Of a DNA stretch of 64,000 nt, positions 24,418 to 35,701 are shown piece by piece. The stretch's first letter is position 1; each line of letters starts with the position of its first letter. A program made the position numbers and the translations under genes. Location: contig JAMPIT010000358.1 in the NCBI GenBank assembly GCA_026261815.1, positions 40,120-104,119 on the forward strand. Direction: 5' to 3'. The notes beneath the pieces are model-generated. The model saw only the letters and a program-made list of their open reading frames with translations. It ran no database searches and was not told the DNA's origin. Origin of the DNA: Monarcha castaneiventris obscurior (lineage: Eukaryota; Chordata; Aves; Passeriformes; Monarchidae).

Positions 24418-24600
24418 TTCCACCTGCCCGATCTTCTCCCAGGCTCTCCCTCTGTCTCTTCCTCCCACACAGAGGAGGCCTCCTGGAAAGGTTGATCAGA
24501 TGGAATCTGGGAAGCAAAGGGAACACTGAGTCAATGTTGGCCTTTGTACACGTTTCCCTTGGGCAGCAATTGTCCTTCTATCAGGGACTGTAAAAGATGG
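24418..24600 (+). repeat. composite repeat unit: 5' part only
   Basis: Starts with a CACCTGCCCGATCTTC segment and carries the GGAAGCAAAGGGAACACTGAGTCA-type core seen in the other units. It lacks the downstream GC-rich parts. Confidence 0.6.
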
Positions 24601-26216
24601 CCTGAAAGGCAGACTCTCCCATAGGAATTTGATACCTGCTCTTTAAAGAACAGGAATCCTTTCAAGTTTTCAGAACCTCTGAAGGTTTGAATCGTCCTGA
24701 TAAAGTCTCAGCACTCGCAGTGCAAATGGCACCCACAAGAGCTTGAAACACAGCTAGTCCCAGCTCCCACAAAGAAACCCAGCCTTGTTCTTTCTCTGTG
24801 CTGACAGAGACACCTCAGTCCTCACTGAAATGGCTGAAGCTGAAGGCTGCTGTGAGCTATGAACCAAATGGGACACCCGGGTTGGTGACACAACTCCCAC
24901 AGGGTCGGGTTTATTCACTGCTCTCTGGCCACAGCAGAGCTCTCGGTGTCAGTGCTTCTGGAGAAGCGTGGAGGGCAGGGCTCGGGGAGGCTGTGCCAGG
25001 GCAGGATTTGAACTAAAGGCACCAGGAAGCACCAAGCCTGCAGACAAGAACTCTTCTGGTCTCCCTTGCTGGCAGAGGCAGGCTCAGAGCAGCCGCCTCA
25101 GAGCTCTCTAAACCAGTGTGGGCTCTCTCCTTACCAGGCTCCTCGGGCTCCGGGGAACTGTTCCCGCAGCTCTCGGTGCCAGGCGAAGCTCCCTCTGCTG
25201 CAGCCCTGTTCCCAGCCTCCCCTCCTGAAGACTAATTATTATTCCCCTTGAAAGAAAACCAGAAAGAAAGAAACACAAAGATCACTCACTACTTTCTTGG
25301 AATTACTTCAGGGATACAATACTTCACAGCCTGTTCACAGCCTGCCACATTTCCTTCTCTTGAGGAAGAAAATGCTTTTGAAAACTGCTGTGTGTGAATT
25401 TACAGAAGACAGCAGTTCATCACACTTGGCAATGAGATATTGGGGATCCCAAAAAATCCCCCTCGCCACCTTGACTCTGCTCTTCCTCGCTAATAAATCT
25501 GCAGTAGGCAATGGGTCTGCATATTAAAAAAAATAGAGAAATTCCTTGGCAAAGTTGTATAATATGATGCAAAAAGGCCTGTGCCAACGCAGAAGCTGAA
25601 AAGTCCAGACAAGTCTGGCAAGAGGCGAGAGTTAAGAGGAAGGGGATTCCTAATCCAAAGAGGGAATCTGTCACACACAAGGGCTAATGGTCCCTGATTG
25701 AATTGCTCTTCAACAAAGAAGAAGCCCCTGGGCTTAAAGGAGTCCTTAACCCTTTCATGTCCAGCATCATCATTGTCCTTCCCACCAATCACACAAGTCA
25801 TGGGCCCTCAAAACCAACACATCTGCCCCCTAAGGGCTCCAGGGCTCACACACTTCATCCCTTGTTCCTAACAAAGAAGTCCGGCCCCCAAAGGCCTTCA
25901 ACAGTGGAGAAGACTGACTTCTCAAACACAGTCCAAAAGCTGCCAAAGCTTCCATTTCATCACCACAAAGGCCCCTGCACGAGGGATTCTCCCCAGGAAA
26001 AGGAGCAGCCAAACTTGGCCCACACAGGCTCACACCTCTCATCCTCACTGAGGGGAGAGACTTTTTCATTCCCTCTTCTTTTGGAAATCTTGCTTGACCA
26101 AGCAAATCCTTCCCTGTCGATTCAAAGCTTAATTCAAGAAGCCTTTGCTTCTCAGCCATGCAACAACATCCACAGCTCTCAGTCCAGCCCCCTTCATTCC
26201 CATCCCATGGAGTTAC
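24600..26216. other. stretch without a supported gene
   Basis: Mixed sequence. A 283-residue plus-strand open frame (25,703-26,554) and minus-strand frames overlap here, but none shows a domain, a signal peptide or a biased composition that would support coding. Confidence 0.35.
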
Positions 26217-26404
26217 CTGAGCGAAGGGAGACCTTTCAGGCAGGGATGATGACAGCATTTCTTCCAGTGTCTCAAGAACAAGGTCTAGATGCAGGGGTGG
26301 CAATTCCTCTTCCCCAGGACTATTCCAAGCCCAGCTGGAGGCCGTCCACGCTGCCCAGCCAGCACTGCCAGGTGGAGCATTGGGGGCTGAAGTGCCCGGG
26401 GTGG
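26217..26404 (-). other. exon-like segment, gene unknown
   Basis: On the minus strand a CTGCAG acceptor precedes an open 188-base segment that ends at a GTAACT donor. The predicted peptide includes LDLVLETLEEMLSS, a plausible amphipathic helix. No neighbouring exon could be joined to it with confidence. It may be a remnant of a multi-exon gene or a chance pattern. Confidence 0.25.
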
Positions 26405-27560
26405 CTGCAGGAATCCAAACACATTGGTCAGGCTCCAGAACGTGGCTTTGGGACGCAGAGCTCTGTTGCTGCCTTGGGTCAAATATCACAGAAAGCACAC
26501 GACAAACTCAATTCCAGAAATGTATTCCAACTTCCCAGGGGATTGGAAGACTGATTTCTTCCTCTCAAACAGTATTTCTTCTAATTGATGGGTATGTATA
26601 TTAAAGGATGGATTGTAAAATTCATCTACACACACACATAAAGACTTTATAATCACAGGCTTTTCTATCTCCCCAGCAGCTTTTGGATTTGGCTGCTTCT
26701 GCGTTTCTCATCACAACCAGCCGCAGAAAGTGGATTCACCCAGGAAGAACCCAGATCTGCAGACACACATGCCAAAATTCAACTGATTGTATTGTACAAA
26801 GCAGCCTTGTGGGTGAGGCCGTATTCTGTAGCTGCAGCTGTTCTGGGGACACACAAAGCCCCTTGAAATTTAATAGCCTTCTTTGCAGGAGAGACAATCT
26901 GTAAACTGCAATATCCTATCAGTGTCCTAGTTTGGCTTCATTCAGAGAAAGATGGGAGTTCACCTGACACTGACCAGCTGTGGACAAATGTTTTTTGCCT
27001 CTCCCTTTCACCCCTACAGAGGCTGTCTGGAAAATGCCCAGAACACCCTCCAAATCTGGAGGAAGGACAGGAAAAGCAGACAGAGATTGGTTTTGTTATC
27101 AAGGTCCTGCTTCCTAGTACACTTGACAATTCCTGTCTGATTCACACTTGAAATGTAGATATGCCAGAGCACTGCAGGAAAATACTTCAAATGGTCACTT
27201 TTCATGATCTTCCTGAAAAGCAACGGTAGAAACTCTTTCCCGACCTGATGGGCTGTAGGCTAGCGAGTGCTATTCTGAAGATTTGTGGCTGCAGCTCTCT
27301 GGAAGGGCCACGGGAATGCTCTGATGGTCTACGTGAACCAGCAGAATGATAAGCCCAGGCTGGCGTAGAAATTTGCGTGTGCCTGGTTCCTCTGACAAAT
27401 CCTCAAGAAATATGGAGGTGGCAAGCACTTTATTGGGAGGTGCTGGGGAAGCCTCATGCTCTTGAGAACCTGGGTTTGTCCTGGAAGGGCCTGGAGGCAG
27501 CTCTGAATCCTCAAGTGAGGCAGCACTGAGGTTCTGGTGTGAGGGAGCTATAGAGCAGGG
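26405..27560. other. stretch without a supported gene
   Basis: No reading frame or known repeat that I can defend. Confidence 0.3.
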
Positions 27561-28400
27561 AGGGAAGAAGAAAGGAAGCAAAGGGAAGGCTGGGTCAGTA
27601 TTGGTCTTTGGATGTGTTTCCCTTGGCAGCAACTGTACTTGTGTCAGGCAAGAGGAAAGCTCAGATCCTCACAAGCAGGGTGAGAAAAAAAGTTCCCACA
27701 TGTTCCAGGGCTTTGCAACAATCAAGTCCTTGTCTACTTAGTGCTCTCCTACTCGTTCAGCTGTCTGGGAAAACTGTCCCACTGCAATTCCTTGGCAGGA
27801 GGCAACTGCCAGAAACCTGGCTGCCAGGATTTTTCCCTCTACTCCAAAGGGACAGGAGGCTCCCTCCAGCTAGGCCTGAGCATGACCGAGCCCTCGGCAC
27901 TCGGATGCACCCATAGAGAGCTCCCCAAGCATCCCCAGGGCAGGGCAAGGAGCAGTGCCAGCCACAGCACAGGGCTGGGCCGGCTGCAGGCCGAGCGGGC
28001 CAGGCTGTGGCGAGCGCAGCCTGCAGCCTGTCCTGCAGCCCCCGGCACAGGCGGCACAGCTCCCGGGCCCTGCCGGCACAGCTGCCTTGCCCAAGGACAG
28101 CCCCTGTGCCGGCCGGGGCAGCCGCGCTGAGCGGCCCCGGCACGGGCAGGGCCCGCTCCTGCCGAGCCGGGCAGTGCCCACGGCCAATGCCCACACCACC
28201 CTTATGCCCGCAGCTCCCACCCTGTTTTTTGCCTCGCCACCGGCGGTTCCTGCCACTCCCGTTAGGTGCAGGCTAGCAGGACCTGGGCCCAAAGTGCTGC
28301 TCGGCCAGGCCTGCCTGCCCGTCCAGCCACCAGCACAGCCAGAGGGCACAGAGGTGGCACAAGGCAGGGCAAGAGGGGACAGAGGCGGCAGAGTGGGGGT
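27560..28400 (+). repeat. composite repeat unit: second long copy
   Basis: Contains the GGAAGCAAAGGGAA core near 27,575, the 200-base GC-rich segment (27,988-28,190, nearly the same as 23,078-23,280) and the CCACCGGCGGTTCC closing segment near 28,235. A less AT-rich spacer then leads to another fragment at 28,540-28,640 that repeats the CAGCTGCCCCATCTTC opening. The order matches 22,865-24,418. Confidence 0.65.
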
Positions 28401-29141
28401 AGAGGTGACAAAGCAGCATGTGCCTCTACAGGTATCAAGAGACGTACCTAATTATCCGTAGACGTAGAACATGTGAAAGAGCGACCTCTAGAATGAAAAC
28501 CGTAGCTTGATGCGTGTCACTATAAACATCTAGAAGCAGAGCTAGAGGGAGAGGGGTTCCAGCTGCCCCATCTTCACAGCCTCTCCCTCAGCCGCTTCGT
28601 CCCGCGCAGAGCCATCCTCCTGCAGAGGTTCAGCACGTGGGCATGGAGGAAGCCAAGGGCTGCAGAGCCCCTGCACAGCTGCCATGGAGCTCTCGCCAAG
28701 CCCCTCCCAGCAGCAGCCCTTGCCAGCCCTTGCCAGCACCTTGGCCTGACTTAGGGCAGTGTAAAGAGGAAGGCAGGCAAATCCATACCTCAGTTTCTTG
28801 GCCTGCTGGATTTTCCTACTTTTCTCCCGTCCTTTGTGTGTCCTCCTCTTCCTTTCCGTCCGGTATTCTCTGTCTTCTGGCCAGGCCTCTTCTCACTGTC
28901 TTTTCCTTCTCTTTTTCTCTTCCTGGGGGTAGCAGCCTACAAGCCTTTAGCCACAAAGTTGGATTAGAGAGGCAAAGCCAGGAGGCACGAGCTCAGTCCC
29001 TTCTTGTTGGAACCAATGCGGGCTCCTTTTACCTTCCTGACGCAGAAAGGCTCGTCAGGGCTTTGGCCTTTGCCAGCGACTCTGTGGAGCTCTGGTGAGT
29101 GTTTGGAGACAAAGCTGGAGGTGCCTAAAGCAGAAGTTCTG

Positions 29142-29272
29142 GAGGTGAGGGGGGGAACGTGGGGATTGAGGGGGAAAGGGGTGACGGAGGGGAGAGGGAG
29201 GGGGAGAAGGGTAGAGGGAGATGGGGAGGGCAGAAGGGAGGAGAGTAGGGAGGAAGGGAGGAAGGCTGGCTG
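29142..29272 (+). repeat. polypurine, G-rich tract
   Basis: About 130 bases that are almost entirely A and G on the plus strand, with many runs of three to eight G. Such tracts can form G-quadruplex or triplex DNA. No gene function is implied. Confidence 0.7.
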
Positions 29273-29682
29273 CAGAGTTGCGCTGTCAAGAGGAGACACA
29301 GCAGCTCCTTGGCCTCATGACCAACTGCCTGCCTCTCTGGGACACATTGTGCCAGGCTTTGTACAGCTGCCATACCTCTGCTCTTTGGGCCTCCAGCACC
29401 GTGGCCCCTCCACCATCTTCTTGCCGGGTCTCTGGCAGAGGGGGGGATGCATCCAGATCGCTTTCTGCTTGGGGTTCCTCGTTTTCTCCTCCTGCAGGGC
29501 CACTTTGCTCTTCCCGGTGCATCTCTAGAAAGCAAAAGCATGTGCAGCAAAGTGACAACTTGGAAAATAAGAACAAAGAAAGCAAAACCCACAGGCAAGC
29601 CCTACACTGCTTGTCCTCTCGATGCTGAGATTTCTGGGGCCCTGAGTCCCAGGCTGGGACAAGGCTCTGTTCCTGCTCCTAC

Positions 29683-32071
29683 CTGTGCATGGCTCTGTGG
29701 GTGCTGGTGACTCGCTGGCGCCAGCCACCTCTTCCCCAGAGATGTCATGTGAGTTCTCCAGCATGAAGTCCACCAGAGCATTCACCTGCACACAGGAAAG
29801 CCTTGCCCTCCGCCGTCGGTGGAGACCGCCAGGCCAGCGCTGCCACAGCCTGTTCTGCCCTGCTCTGCGCCGGCCTGCCCTGCCTTCAGCACCGTATGGA
29901 GCCATGCAGAACCCCAGGCAGGGAGCAGGCAGCTGCAAGGGTGGCTGTGGCTAAGAGGATCCTGAGATCTGGCGTGTCACCAGGAGAAGCTGCCCAGCCC
30001 TGTCCCTGCCCTTCTCCAAGCTGTGGGCAGCACTGCAGGCTCTCTGTCCCTGCACAACCATTTCCAGTGGTCACGGTCCAGCAGGTGCCCTTGCCTGTCC
30101 AGGGGATGCCCTCCCTCAGGGTGCCACAGCTGCATGGCCACACTTGGGGCATAAGTGAGGGCAGCTCGGCCAAGGAAGAGATCACCTTTGCTTCCCAAAC
30201 TCACCTGGGGAGATGTCAAGTTGTCCTCCATCGCTGGACGGGGCCACCGCAGGCCCTTGGTGGGGATCAGCCTGCAGCAACCGAGGTGCGCTGACAGAGC
30301 AGCCCCACAGCACAAAGGGCCACTGGTCAGCAGCTGCCCAGCCCCAGCAGCCTGAGCGTGGCTGAGCTGGGCACCTCTGCCCTGCCCAACATCAGGCTGC
30401 CAGTGCCAGCAGCAAGGACGTGACGGTGCTGCCGGTGACTCCCCATCGCCTCTGCTTGCCCAGTGGCATCAGGGAGCCTTGATTCCTCCTGCACAAGTTC
30501 CCTCCACTGTTCACACCGCCCTGGCAGCCCAGCACAGCCAAAGGGGTTGGGATGAGAGGCAGCCCTCCTCACCTTTTCCAGGTCTGCAATCAGCCTCTCC
30601 AGCCTCGTGGTGCTCAGTGTCCTGCCCTGGGCAAGAGAGAAGGAGGGCAAGAAGGTGAGCAGTGATACCTCCGCGGCTCGGCTGGGGGAGCAGTGCTCAA
30701 GCACAGAGTCGAGAGACTCTCACTGCACAGCAGCGGCTCAACTCCTTCTCCAGGGGTTTGATGGATGGCACACGGGCCACTTGGGCTCCCTGGGCCCTGT
30801 GCAGTGGCAATAGGGATGGGCAGAGAGCTGGGTGAGCCCCAGCCGCCTATGCTTCCTTGTCAGGCAGCTGTGCCCGACAGCTGCCCACAGCCGCAGGGGC
30901 AGCTCTCCCCAGCTGGGGAACTGTGCTGCCCTGTGCTGCTGCTGCTGCGGGAGCATCCATCCCCCTCACAGCAGCAGCAGCAGCAGCAGCAGCTTACCCC
31001 TGTAGAGTGCCCACCCACAGCTCCTCCAGCACCTGGGAGCCTGCAGACAGAGAGGAGAACCAGCGTCAGGCCCCACTGCGCCAGCCCCTGGGCAGACACG
31101 CGTGCCCACACAGCTCTGGCCCAGGGCCAGGGACACAAGGGCAAGGCAAAGGCCCATGCTGTGGGCAGGACAGAGGTGCAGCTCAAGCCGCAGCTCCCTC
31201 TGAGCTGCCAGAGCAGCAGCTTTTGCCCTTCCCTTCTGGCAACCAAAAGCTCACCTTTTGACACAGGCCACTCCCTGACCAGGCAGTGCACAGAGGCCAG
31301 AGGCCACTGCAAGGGTGGCAAAGCTCTGCCGCTTCCCATGGCTGGGAACAACGTGCCCTGCCAAGGCACATAGCACCGTGACTCACCCAAACGTGGCAAT
31401 GCATGAGCCAGTGGGCCAGACGAGGATGATGGAGGTGGCATCCTCCTCACTGCCTTCCTGCTGCTGCTGCTCTTGTGTCTTCAGTGCTGCCTCCTTGCTG
31501 GTGCTCAGCAGCCACAGCTGCCACAGGGCCAGGCAGAGCCCTGGGCACAGGGTGGTGCCCCAGCTGCAGAAGCAGAGGCAAGCAATGAGTGGCAGGTGGC
31601 CTCCCTGGCATCCCCCAGCTCATAGCCCTGGTGTGTCCCCCCCGCAAATATTGGCACCCACACTGGTGCATCCAGCACCAAGGGGCTGGGGCCTGGGGAT
31701 TAGGCCAGGCTGTCTGTGGCCGGGCCCAGGGGCAGGCATGGCGCAAAGGCAGCTGGGCCCTGAGGCTCTTACTGCAGCTTGGTGACCATAAGTTCCTCTT
31801 GGAGGAGGAGAAGGCGCCTCTGGCTCCTCTTGGGGCCATGGCTCAGGGCCACATCCATGCTCAGCACGGCCTCGTCACCACTGAGAACCTTCCTGCAGAG
31901 CAGAGAGCGGCGGCAGTGAGAAAGGTGGCCCCTTCTGCTGTGGGACCCGGCCGTGCACGCGTGTCCCCGAGCTGTGGGGGAGCCTACCTGCAGCCGAAGC
32001 AGCTCCTGGCCTGGCCCATCCTGCCTGGCACAGGTGGACCCTGGCCTTGTCGCAAGGTCACTGGCCAGTCC
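29683..32071 (-). other. cluster of exon-like segments, gene unknown
   Basis: Several minus-strand segments have good acceptors, open frames and donors. 31,988-32,071 is 84 bases with a GTAGGC donor. 31,773-31,892 is 120 bases and includes QRRLLLLQEELMVTKL. 31,387-31,540 includes LCLALWQLWLL and an EEDATSIILVW stretch. A segment ending near 30,572 includes TTRLERLIADLEK and has a GTGAGG donor. 29,683-29,785 includes VNALVDFMLENSHD. Neighbouring pieces do not all join in phase: the 120-base and 154-base segments conflict. Either exons are missing, the gene has decayed, or some pieces are chance. I do not recognise the protein. Confidence 0.3.
30968..30992 (+). repeat. short (CAG)n run
   Basis: About eight CAG units within the exon-like cluster, on the strand opposite the putative exons. 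Confidence 0.8.
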
Positions 32072-32406
32072 CTGACAGCGAGGATGGGAAACAGGATGTC
32101 AGGACTGGGCTGGAATCGCTTTGTAAGAGTGCTCCTGCTCGCAGTCTCGATCCGCACACAGGACAGCTCTGGACTGCTGCTGCTGCTCGTGGATGCTGGG
32201 TCCAACTGACCAATGGTCTGAGCTCAAGGGAGCCCGGACTGGGCACAGGTGGGGCACCGGGAGCAGCACTGCCTGCCAGGATGGCCAGTGCTGGCTTTGC
32301 ACTGGGGAGCCCAGAGCTGGACACAGCCGAGAGGGCTCATCTCCCTGCGCCTGCTGCCAAGGCTTTGCCTCCTGCAGCCCTGCGTGCAGTCAGCTGCCTT
32401 GGACCC

Positions 32407-33180
32407 TGTCTCAGTTTGGAGACGAATTCTAGTGAAAAGCACTCAATTAAGAGTGTTTTTCTCTAAAGAGAGAGCTTCAAGAACTCCCTTTTCTTCTAAC
32501 AATGAGAGAAATCTAAACCAGCAGGTGGAATTGAAAATAGAACCTCTTTATTAACAAAAAATTATAAGGGTGCTTGCAAGGCACAGCAAAAGGAAAAAAC
32601 AAGCTCATTGGAACATTACACCCCACTCCCACCTGGCCATGTGGCCAAGAGGCAAAGGTGGCGACTGCCCTTCTTTTGTCTCTGGGGATGGGAGGAGAAA
32701 AGAGTTCACAGCAGCTGGGAACCTGCTGGATTTCTGGCCTGGGTCTTCTCTTTGCAGCAGGCGAAGTTGGTGGATTTTAATGTCCTTTTCTCATGTTGGT
32801 TCAGCTCTTCCAAGCTCTCGGCTTCAGGGCGGTCCCACCAGCTCCCCAAAGAGGCCAAAAAGAGAAAAAAACAAGCCAAGCCAAAACAGTTCAAAGGAAA
32901 AAAACCAAACAAACCACCAAGAGGATTCCTGGTACAGCCTCCAGGCTAGGGGAAGGGAGGGGAGAAAAAATTTTTGCTTCAGACTTGCAAAAAAGCCCAA
33001 ACCAATCCAACAAAAGGAGCAATGTAGTGTCCCAGTCTGGAGCACCCAGAGAGAGAGAGATTGAACAGAGCCCACACAGGAGCCCAAGGCTCCCCACCCC
33101 AGCCCCCAGGTCTGTCTGAAAGCTACAGCAACTGTTTCCTGGGCATAAAGCAGACAGGGAGGGAATAAAGCATCATCATC
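32407..33180 (-). mobile_element. LTR-like repeat, upstream copy of a direct pair
   Basis: Strongly similar over its length to 40,785-41,581. The element reads TGTCT...CATCA on the plus strand, so it has TG/CA ends in either direction. An AATAAA signal on the minus strand near 32,545 lies about 140 bases before its minus-strand end, which favours minus orientation. No target duplication is visible, and the family is unknown. Confidence 0.6.
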
Positions 33181-33890
33181 CTCCAGCCCCAGACAAGAAC
33201 CCTTTTAGGCCCAAGCTGGGCCAGGGGAGGGGGGTCAGTGTCTCTCCCAGCTCTTGAGCACAAGGTGAGAAAAGAGAAAGGCTGTTAGCCATCGACCCTT
33301 TGAAATGACACATCATAGGAGAGGAAAGACACGGGCAAAGGCACAGTTTTGAGACAGGTGTAGGCAGCACCGAGAGCAGAGCACTCCAAGGCAGGTGTGC
33401 AACACGGCAAATGCCCCAGGTTTTCCTGTGGGGGAAAAGGCTCCAAACAAAACACAACACAAAGGCCAAACCATAGCATTAGTGCCATTTGGCACTCTCT
33501 GGCTGAGAGAAGCTGCTGTGCAGTGCTGATGGCCTCTTCTGGGCACACTCATGGTCCTTGCTCATCTCAGGGGTCTACAAAGGCAGAGGAAGGCTTCTTT
33601 ATGCTCTTGCCTGGGCTGAGCCCAAAGAGCCTTGGGGTTTCCAGTGGTGTTAGCAGGAGAGCTGCTGAAAGTCAGCCCAAGGCAGGCAGCCTTGCCCTCC
33701 AAGGCTCCCGAGCTACAAGGGCAGAAAGCTGTAGCCTAAGCTGTATTGTATTAGCACCTTGTTGAGCTTGTCTGTCCTCTGGCATCCTTTGGGGCAGGCA
33801 GTGGAAATCTGAGCTGCTTTCTTAGGGAATTGAGGCTTTGCCCAAACTGGGGCCTTGCTGAAGGCAAAGGCCAAGGAAGGGCTCTCACTT

Positions 33891-34318
33891 TGATGCCCGA
33901 AGTGGCCACCTAAAAACCAGAGGCTAGACAGGAATAAGGGAATAAAGACAGGTATTTATTTGAAAGGCCTTCAAAGGTACACCCTGGAGAGTCCAGAGGC
34001 TACTGCCGAGATGGACCCCAAGATGGACAACAGATCACGAGTTCTTCACACTTTTATAATTTTGGTTCATTTCCATACCAGGGTTAATTCTTCAATTAAA
34101 GCTTTAGTTAAAGATGTAATTTCCCCAAGCTTGCCTCCCCTTTAGAGGCTTTTGGTTTATAGTTTTTGGTCTTAGGACAGTCTTTTGAGAGCAGGCCTGG
34201 AGAGGCTTTGTTATGTCTACCTAGCATGAGGGAGCAGAAGGCTACAAGAAATTGCAGAGTTACACACTAGGCCGTGCAGGATTTGAAAAGTACGGAAGTT
34301 TAAAACCTAAGGCATCCA
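33891..34318 (-). mobile_element. solo LTR of a gammaretrovirus-like ERV
   Basis: Closely similar to the LTR at 59,841-60,179, which sits next to a polypurine tract and integrase of a class I endogenous retrovirus in the same relative orientation. On the minus strand AATAAA lies near 33,955, and the segment has TG...CA ends. It is 428 bases long, so it is the fuller of the two copies. Confidence 0.75.
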
Positions 34319-34779
34319 CTTGTGCTGCCAGTGCCATGGAAGGTCCCAGAGCAAGGGAGCGTTTCTTGGGTGCAGGGATCCCATCTTCACAGTCTGGCCT
34401 TGCAGCTTGGCAAAATGCACATGGAAATCCGGGCACATTCCAACCCTGACTTTCACTCCAAACCTTTACATTTTCTACAAGGAAAATTCCTGTTTTGCCT
34501 TCTGCTTGGAAGGGCATGGATTGCCTTGGTTGATGGATTGGCAGAAGGGTTCTCCTCCCATGGAAACACTTCCCGGCAGCCTGAAACTCTTCTGCTCACC
34601 GACAGCCCATTTGGTGTCACTGGATCATGGAAACTCCAGTGCAAAAGCATCACCATCCTCTCTTCTGGGAGGAGCTGGTTTCACAGCCCAGCCTCCTGAC
34701 ATGATTTGGGTGGTACCTGAAGGGAAGTGCTGGCTATCTGGGGGTCATTCTATTAGGCCAGGGAACAACAATGTGAGCA

Positions 34780-35035
34780 GAGGAAATCACCTCCAGTTGT
34801 GCCACGGGAGCTTTAGATTGGATCTCTAGGAAATTTTCCTTCCATGAAGAGGATCTCAAGCTTGGGAGCAGGCTGCCTTGGGAAATGGCTGAGTCAGCAG
34901 CCTCAGCAAGGTTTAAAAGTCGTGTGGATGTGGCGTTTGGGGACGTGGCCGATGGGTGGAGTAAGCAGTGTTCAGTTTCTGGTTGGACTGTGTGATCTTC
35001 AGGGTCTTTTTCGACCTTGATGACTCAGAGATTGA
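34780..35035 (+). mobile_element. CR1 LINE 3' fragment
   Basis: Contains GAGCAGGCTGCCTTGGGAAA and, near the end, TTGGACTGTGTGATCTTCAG plus a TTTTTCGACCTTGATGA segment, the landmarks of a CR1 3' end. It ends about 250 bases before the promoter of the intact ITPRIPL1-like gene. Confidence 0.8.
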
Positions 35036-35288
35036 AGTGTAGCTCAAGCAGCGTGGAGTCAAGGCTTAGACTCCATGATCCACAAGGGTGTCTTCCAGCA
35101 TGGATATCTAAGAGATTGCCAATGGAGGGCAGCTGCTAAGAAAGACAAAAGAAAGAGCAAGGGAAATTCTTTCAAGAAGTTTTACTCAAAAGCAGCCTCA
35201 AGCAGTACAGCAGGGCCACTTTGAGTGGCTGAGCTGGGCTGGGGACAAAGGGTGGGCTTGGCCGGCTTGTGATGTGCTGTGGCTCCTG

Positions 35289-35330
35289 TGACATCACAGG
35301 GAAGTGTCACAATGAGGGCAGCTATAAAAG
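35289..35330 (+). promoter_or_regulatory. promoter of the intact ITPRIPL1-like gene
   Basis: TGACATCA (35,289-35,296) resembles a cAMP-response element. TATAAAAG (35,323-35,330) is a standard TATA box, predicting transcription start near 35,355. A leader exon then ends at a GTGAGT donor at 35,373. CRE-type sites followed by TATA boxes are common in germ-cell and signal-responsive promoters. That role is inference here. Confidence 0.65.
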
Positions 35331-35372
35331 GCCCCAGCAGGTAACGCTGGCCCTGTATTGCTTGGGCAAGTG

Positions 35373-35497
35373 GTGAGTGCACACGTTGGGGGAGGCTGGG
35401 CTGGGGGCAAGGGCCGGGGTAGAAACGCTGCAGCCGAGGCTGGGTTCTCCCCCTGCATGCAGGGACAGCCCCTGATGGGAGAGCCCTGGGCAGGGCA

Positions 35498-35557
<60 letters not shown>

Positions 35558-35698
35558 GGCAGCAGGACAGGCCTTGCTGCCTGCCAGCAGTCTGGGCCCC
35601 TGTCCTTCCTGCCCCCAGATCCCTGTGATTGCCGTCCCTGCTGCCCCCACTGCCTCCCTCGCAGCCCCACTCACAGCCTTCTCTCCATCCTCCTGCAG
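35373..35698 (+). other. 5' leader intron of the ITPRIPL1-like gene
   Basis: GTGAGT donor at 35,373 and CTCCTGCAG acceptor ending at 35,698, with the start codon at 35,702. The intron contains the (CTG)19 tract at 35,500-35,556. Confidence 0.7.
35500..35556 (+). repeat. (CTG)19 microsatellite
   Basis: Nineteen uninterrupted CTG units within the leader intron. It creates spurious poly-Leu, poly-Ala and poly-Gln open frames on both strands, which should not be annotated as proteins. Confidence 0.97.
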
Positions 35699-35701
35699 AC
35701 C

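Noticed and set aside
25703..26554. 283-residue plus-strand open frame
   Set aside because: No domain, signal or helix pattern, and minus-strand frames of similar length overlap it.
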